Shown piece after piece: positions 58,139 through 64,000 of a stretch of DNA of 64,000 nucleotides. This DNA comes from Chaenocephalus aceratus. Taxonomy: Eukaryota > Chordata > Actinopteri > Perciformes > Channichthyidae. The position numbers and the translations under genes are program-made. Under the pieces are notes generated by a model. It did no database searches. It was not told the DNA's origin and was given only the letters and a program-made list of their open reading frames with translations. Positions within the stretch are counted from its first letter, which is position 1. Each line of letters begins with the position of its first letter. The stretch covers positions 62,001 to 126,000 of the forward strand of contig JAMFTG010000260.1 in NCBI GenBank assembly GCA_023974075.1, in the 5' to 3' direction.

Positions 58139-59434
58139 CGATGCAGAGAAACTAGTCCATGCATTTGTTACTTCTAGGCTGGATTATTGTAACTCCTTAT
58201 TATCAGGGTGTACCAAGAAGTCAGTCAAGTGGCTTCAGCTGATTCAAAATGCTGCGGCTCGTGTACTGACCAGAGTTAGGAGAAGGGACCACAATACTCC
58301 TGTTCTGGCTGCCTTACACTGGCTCCCTATAGAACACAGGATAGAATTTCAAATTCTTCTTCCGCCTACAAAGCCCTTAATGGGCAGGCGCCATCTTACC
58401 TTAAAGAACTCATTATACCCTGCTGTCCTACTAGGGCATTGCGTTCCAAGAATGCAGGGTTGTTGGTTGTTCCGAGAGTCTCTAAAAGTACAATGGGAGC
58501 CAGAGCCTTTTCTTATCAAGCTCCACATTTGTGGAATCAGCTTCCAGTTTGTGTTCGGGGCGGCAGACACCCTATCCGTTTTTAAGAGTGCGCTTAAGAC
58601 CTTCCTTTTTGATACAGCTTATAGTTTTGCTGATATAGGCTTAGTGTGTCGGGGGACATCTTACTTCTTCCTTCTCTCTGTCTGTACCTGTGTATGTATA
58701 CCCACATGTCTTCCTTTTTGGTTGTCTATTGTTGAGGTCTTCATAGTATCAAGTGAATACTTAAAACGAAAGTTAGTTATAATCAAATATGATCAATCTA
58801 TTCTTGTATAAACCTATAATGAAAATGCGTCTTGATGGTTTATGAATATGTATGTATGTTTACAATTTTATCTGTTGCTGTGTTGATAACTTTGCGTTTT
58901 AAAAAGAGGGTGTTGAGATCTTCATAGTATCAAGTGAATACTAGTTATAATCAAATGTAATCAATTACATTGATTATAACCCACAATGAAAATGTTTTCC
59001 TATGTTATGTTTTTCTATATTTACAGTATAAACAAAAGTGGTTTGTTAAGTTGAGTGTAAGGCCTATAATGAGTTATGGGTGTCACTGATAAGGGAGAAG
59101 GCCGTTTCTTCCCTCTCTCCCTACAGCGGTGCACACGGAGGGGGGCTCCTGACTTAAGGAGAAATACATTGAGGCCTCAAAAAGGTGGTTACGTCATAGC
59201 TGAGAATAATATTTTTGAATTTCTGCAGGGGTCATGTCCTTTTTTTTACACACAACATGGGAAGGTGTGTCTTATAGCCATAGAATATGTCCAGTGCTGT
59301 ACATCAGTGGCCATGCCCAGTTTTTTCATTGGTTGGGTAGGAGGAGGTGTTTTTTGGGGTTTTCTATCCGTTTTTTTTTTAGCATAAAGAGACTGGCTTT
59401 TTTAGAGAGAGGAGAGAGAGAGAGAAGAGAGGAG

Positions 59435-59465
<31 letters not shown>

Positions 59466-60773
59466 GGTTCCCCTGGTATACTCTCTCCCGGTAAGCTCTG
59501 CCCTCAGAGCTGGTTAATAGCTCTCGCTAAGGTTCTCTCAGACTTGGTAAATATCTCTCAAATTTCTTTTGTTGAAAGTTGAGTGAATTTCTTTGTGGAA
59601 TGAATTGAATGAAATTGATGTTGTTGAAAGTTTAGTAACCTGCCACTTGAGGACGGGTCCTCCGAATTCATGCGGGACTAGTTGACGTGTACGAATGTCG
59701 AAATGAGAAAATGAAACTATTTTTGGTGAATGAAAGCTTTTTTATTAACACCGGTCTTTTATGAGATTAAGACCTCTACAATTTTATAGAAATCACAACT
59801 GAATTGGGCAGTTGAAAATTAACAATTTTATGTAATAAATGTAAAAACTGTGAATTAAGGTTTCATATTAGAACAGGACCCACAGCATGATAGGTTTAGT
59901 ATGAGTATAATGTTGTAAAGAGAGAAGGTAAAAACCCTGTATTAGTTTGGACCTATTTTTCTTCAAATAAACTGATCCCACCTTTTGGACTGGGACAACT
60001 AAAAGACATCTGCGCTCTCCTCTCCTGCTTCAAAGGTAAAGACTGCACCCTGCCACTCACACTTAGGTAGGAACACACCTCATTACTGATATCAAAATCC
60101 TTCGGGATCGCTGAAACAGATTTAGCGGGTCGTCTGAATTGAAACAGCAGTTAACTGAACCTGGTTCTTCAGGAGTTGATAGAGGTGAGATCTTGCTGAC
60201 GTTGGTGGATCTGAGCCAAGCAGTAAACTTACTCAATAACTTCGGTCAAGGTCAGTTAGTAGGTCAGAGTAATTTCCGGAATAAATGATCAGGACCTCAC
60301 CGACTCTTACACTATATACGCAGGGATCCGGAGTCATGGATGATCCTGCGGTCCTGTGTCCTGGATCGCGAGCGCTGGAATCTTGAGTCGTGGCTGTGGT
60401 CCTGGATCATCGGTCCTGGATGGATATCCTCGTGGATTCATCTTCCTATTATACACACATGCATTTCCAATCATCTGGACTACCTATGTTGCAAATGTAT
60501 TATCTTTTCAATTTACACACGGCATCTATTGCACGTCTGTCCGTCCTGGGAGAGGGATCCCTCCTCTGTCGCTCTCCCGGAGGTTTCTCCCACTGTTTAC
60601 CTTTAAACTGTTGGGTTTTCTCCAGACGTTTTTTCCTTGTACGATGTGAGGGTCTAAGGACCAGAGGGTCTAAGGACAGAGGGTGTCGTATTGTCATACT
60701 GATATTCTGTACACACTGTGAAGACCACTGAGGACAAATGTAACATTTGTGATATTGGGCTATATAAATAAAC

Positions 60774-60808
<35 letters not shown>

Positions 60809-60825
60809 TGATGATTGATTGATTT
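58139..60825 (+). pseudogene. L2 LINE 3' fragment nested in the MITE
   Basis: Collinear with 27188-28242: LDYCNSLLSG, LHWLPIEHRIEFQILL, then the 3' UTR (60316-60760) and ATTGA-type tail. It is 5' truncated within the RT C-terminal region and has its own frameshifts. A solo LTR interrupts it at 58730-60311. Confidence 0.88.
58730..60311 (+). mobile_element. Probable solo LTR (1.58 kb)
   Basis: Starts TGTTGAGGTC and ends CTCTTACA (TG...CA), flanked by CTAT at 58726-58729 and 60312-60315. The uninterrupted L2 sequence is seen in the 27.8-kb copy. An AATAAA lies at 59967-59972. An internal direct repeat with CTTCATAGTATCAAGTGAAT occurs at about 58740 and 58920. No gag/pol frames, so it is a solo LTR. 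The retroelement family is not assigned. Confidence 0.75.
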
Positions 60826-61297
60826 ACTCGTCACCGAGGTCCCCAACTCCGGGGACTTCGGGTGGCAGTATACGCCGTGAAGTGGGTTTGCGGCCTGCCA
60901 GGAAACCCGAAGAGAAGAAGAGAAGAAGAAAAGAAGAAAGAAGAAGAAGAAGAAGAAGAGAGAAGAGCCAGGACTTATTCCGGTGTGAACGTGAACTAAA
61001 GATTTCTCATGAACTCAATTCTGATGAAACCTTTGTGGGAAAAGTACTCTGCGGTACTAGGGGAGATTCATGGCGATAATGTGGGGAGGGGGGAGGGAAG
61101 GGAAGGGGGGGTTGTTACCCTGGTTGTTGATTGGCTACTAGTTACACAAGCCCAAAACAAATCGTAATGACATCATAAAGGGTCCCAAATCTGATCAGTT
61201 TATTTTCAGACAGGTTTTTATATAATGGATCAGGACAACAAATATTTCTATATAAAATACATTAAAAAGTGGATTTTGCATAATAGGTGACCTTTAA

Positions 61298-62516
61298 ATA
61301 CCACGACCAGATTCTGCCACGTTAGTTAAAACGCAACCAGGGACCTGCAGAACATACAGACATGCTTTTGGCATCTTCCTTATGCACAAAGCCAAAAGGG
61401 AGGGCCATGATGAGTTGGGCTTTACAAGAGACTCTCATTGAAGGGTACTGGACTCAAGTCCCACTGGGAAACTAAACTAAAGACGGGGACTGGGGAGATA
61501 AGGCTCAGACTGGAAGACACGAGGAGGGTCAGCTGACTGAAAGGCTACAGATGAGCGTCTTAAAAGAGAAGTTGCTGCAGAGCAACAAATAAGAAAAGAC
61601 AGAAGAGAGTTTCTGAGCGGGGAGCAGAGAGGCTGCTAACGAGGGAGCGGGGGTGAAAAACTGACAGGAGGAAGAGGAGCTGACTGAGCAGTAACTGTGA
61701 GGGAGGCCGGCAGCGAGGATCTGAAGAGCAGATCAGCAGATCAGCCTGATGCCACAGAGACCAGGGGGGGGGTGGGGGTGGGGGGGGGGGGATACTGCAG
61801 ATACTGAGTAATGGTCTCCAACTGATTTTGAACTAGATAAGAAGAAAGGAACGCATGTGTTTTATTAATCCGACTAACCCCCGGTGGGGCCGTGCACCAT
61901 GACATGTTTTATACTAGTGCCAATGTGATACTAAAGCTTTCAGTGTGTATGAAAACCATCTTTCAATACACTTCTCAAATGTACTGTAACTTTTGGCCAT
62001 TTTTGAAAGACACAACATAGTGGTTTGATACCGTGATACAGTGGGGCTGTGTACCATGACATGTGTTATCTAGACCTCATAAGATACATAACGTTTCAGT
62101 AGACACCAGTAAATAAAGTCAACCAAACTTCTCAAAGGTTTAATAATGTCGTCTTTTTTCTTTTTACATAACCAGCTAGTAGGAAATAGTCTACTACTAC
62201 TACTACAAACTAATGATTTCAATTAGAGAATTAGTCGTACAGATTGACTCCTAGTGGTCAGTGGTTAAGCTCAAGGATACATATCAAACGCCCTGTTAAT
62301 ATATATCAGTGAAAGACGTCTCGTTTGCTTTGCTACTCAAAATGCAGGAATCTAAGCATGTGGCTTCAACTTTCCGGAACAAAATATGTCTTCACTCTCA
62401 AATGTTATTAGTCTCCTGACAGCTTTTTAGTTGCCTGTTTTCCTCACACAGCTTTTACACAAAACAACAACAAAATAGTTATTATTTTGTGGTATAAATT
62501 CAACACAAGCAACAAC
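61298..62516. other. Gene-free stretch
   Basis: Purine-rich with a G-rich run near 61765-61795. No supported gene or repeat family. Confidence 0.45.
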
Positions 62517-62655
62517 GAGGGTTTTCTAAAAGGCGTAGGCGGACATTTGCAACATGTCAAGCTCCTGCAGAGAAAGCTCTCATCTAATACATTATTTTAT
62601 GTCGAGTACTCCCAGAGAGGAAACGTAATTTGACCATATCACTAAGCCTCGTTGT
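62517..62655 (+). repeat. Direct repeat, left copy (partner 63847-63990)
   Basis: Shares TTTCTAAAAGGCGTAGGCGG and GTCGAGT...CCCAGAGAG in the same orientation, roughly 85 percent identical by eye. Confidence 0.85.
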
Positions 62656-62885
62656 TACAACCTTCCGTAAGGCTGGCAACAAAGAGGGAGGCCACACAGA
62701 TTGAATGCCAATCAGATGTTTATTTAACACAGTTAACTTACCTCTTAGTAGTGGTGTATGTAAGAAGAAGACTGCCAGTCGTGTCAGCAGGTGTGTGATG
62801 TGGAGTGGATGTGTGAAAGTGTGCTGTAGGCAGGACAGGAGGAAGGCTGAGGTTGCTGCACGCAGGCCAGGATCAGAGAGACTGG

Positions 62886-63284
62886 GGGTGTTTCTCAATG
62901 TCGAGTACGCTTGCTTGGTAGCACATGTCTCCGAGCGTCTTGCTTCAGAAGCGTGGTAAGAATACTTCCTGGCATGTGGAAAACAAAGAGTGGAAGAGGC
63001 TAGCAAGTGTGCAAGTGTGCAGGTGTGGCGTCATATGAGGCCCCCCGCCTTACATTTTCTGCCACAGATTTGGGGAAATGGTCCGTGTGCAAAGCATTGG
63101 GGGGATTTTAAGACCGCGGAGTGTACACATGTGCAGCCTCGAAATGTCTCGCTACGAACGTACGCCGGGCCTCGGGTAGCATTCCAAGCGGACATTGGAA
63201 CAGTCCTTCGGCGGGCACCTCGATGACGTAGCATGCTTGAAATAGTGGCTCTGGAGCAGCTTTACTCGAGATTGAGAAACACCC
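62886..63284. mobile_element. MITE with GGGTGTTTCTCAAT ends
   Basis: GGGTGTTTCTCAATGTCGAG on the left is inverted as CTCGAGATTGAGAAACACCC on the right. About 400 bp, no gene. Target duplication unclear. Confidence 0.75.
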
Positions 63285-63846
63285 TGAACCTTCCAGCTGG
63301 CAGGTCTTTACGCCTTCTTGAAGCTCCGCCCTATGCCTTCTTGAAGCTCCGCCTCTATGCCTTGCTTGAAGCTCCGCCTCTATGGGCGGGCACAAACAGG
63401 ACGACACTCCCAGTAGCTGCCAGAGGACAGCAAGGCAGGGAGCACAGCCAGCAGAAGGGGGAGGGGGTCGTCACACGCGTGACGCAAAGGTTCAATAGCG
63501 ACGAAACCAGTCATCTTCTTCAACCCGACAAGCTGCAGACAAAAGCATAACAACAATTCCAATCAGGATCCATTTGATACAGGATTATGTGAACCCAACT
63601 GTATCCCACATTCAACAGTTACTTTGGCAGTCTTTCTCTTGACACCATTTAGAAAGAAGTCTGCTTGGCTTCTTCAAATGCAATTGAATAATGGGGCTTC
63701 AATATACTGCAAATGAGCAACTTGTCTTCATGACCGATACCTTTTAAGTTGCCTGTTCGGCTCCGAGTTCTTCCTCAAACCCCCCAAAATAGCAGACTCA
63801 TGAGTTATTATTTTAATAGTCAAAACATAGTATTTCATGAAGTGCT
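63285..63846. other. Gene-free stretch
   Basis: Contains a short tandem repeat of CTTGAAGCTCCGCC at about 63315-63380. Otherwise nothing recognised. Confidence 0.5.
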
Positions 63847-63990
63847 GACGGGGGTTTTTCTAAAAGGCGTAGGCGGATATTTGCTCAGGTCAAACTCCTG
63901 CACGGAAAACTCTCATCTTAATACATTCTTTGATGTCGAGTTCCCCCAGAGAGCAGAAGTCCTTTGACCATACCACTAAAGCTCGTGCTG
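63847..63990 (+). repeat. Direct repeat, right copy
   Basis: Partner of 62517-62655, same orientation, 1.33 kb downstream. Confidence 0.85.
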
Positions 63991-64000
63991 CACAGGGATG

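Larger units (their letters stand above)
57849..61057. mobile_element. GTTCACAC-ended MITE inserted in the TTAA element
   Basis: Left end GTGCGTTCACACCGCAGTAC and right end GAAAAGTACTCTGCGGTAC match the complete element at 32.44 kb. Shared interior includes the ATGCTA-type patch (left part) and GCAGTATACGCCGTGAAGTG (right part). It is split by LINE sequence at about 58139-60825, and the right terminus has lost its outermost bases. Confidence 0.82.
57621..61293 (-). mobile_element. TTAA-flanked MITE, copy 5, split by nested insertions
   Basis: Left part 57621-57848 and right part about 61058-61293 are the two halves of the family seen at 5.87 kb, with TTAA at both outer ends (57617-57620 and 61294-61297). 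This copy has TAAAAAGTGGATTTTGCATA where other copies have the 37-bp array, so it lacks the minisatellite. Confidence 0.85.

Noticed and set aside
58110..58811. 233-codon frame as an intact gene
   Set aside because: It begins in MITE sequence and runs through a 5' truncated L2 fragment into a solo LTR. It is a fused remnant.

Overview
This window looks like teleost fish genomic DNA, probably from a spiny-rayed (percomorph-type) fish. The evidence is split vertebrate genes with GT-AG introns, many (CA)n tracts, fish-style L2 and Rex1-like LINEs, a tRNA-derived SINE, and a very dense load of non-autonomous DNA transposons. Only two host genes are supported with confidence. All family names come from motif recognition without a database search.

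Host genes. Bases 3299-8850 (+) hold the last five coding exons of a GA-binding-protein beta subunit, best matching GABPB2. The exons splice in frame to 294 residues plus stop and include the C-terminal leucine zipper. The ankyrin exons must lie before base 1. At 21081-20830 (-) there is an intact 83-residue cortexin-family membrane protein with a likely long 3' UTR down to about 19.27 kb. A CpG-rich patch at 46.3-46.9 kb with two RFX-like X-boxes, and a CCAAT-type patch at 52.6-52.75 kb, may be promoters or first exons of genes I cannot identify.

Layout. 0-3 kb: TTAA-flanked element carrying a 37-bp minisatellite. 3-9 kb: gabpb2 exons with elements in the introns. 9-18.3 kb: hAT, piggyBac-like, Harbinger-like and TTAA elements, plus a 2.1-kb 37-bp array. 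18.8-21.1 kb: cortexin. 22.4-23.8 kb: foldback element. 24.3-28.2 kb: L2 LINE. 29-35.4 kb: decayed tandem copies of a roughly 0.7-kb unit, invaded by a SINE, a LINE, a MITE and a hAT element. 36.7-39.2 kb: hAT-like element holding a Rex1-like LINE. 39.75-40.95 kb: hAT transposase pseudogene. 40.95-43.6 kb: 57-bp array. 44.7-52 kb: MITEs, hAT, a mosaic duplication and a piggyBac-like nest. 53.5-54.0 kb: pentanucleotide array. 55.4-56.6 kb: GAGTCC-rich element. 57.6-61.3 kb: four-level transposon nest ending in a solo LTR. 62.5-64 kb: a direct repeat around a MITE.

The most notable structure is not a gene system. It is a family of TTAA-flanked elements that carry and expand a 37-bp minisatellite, and a series of insertions inside insertions whose order can be read from target-site duplications and, in two cases, from empty sites retained in a second copy in the same window.
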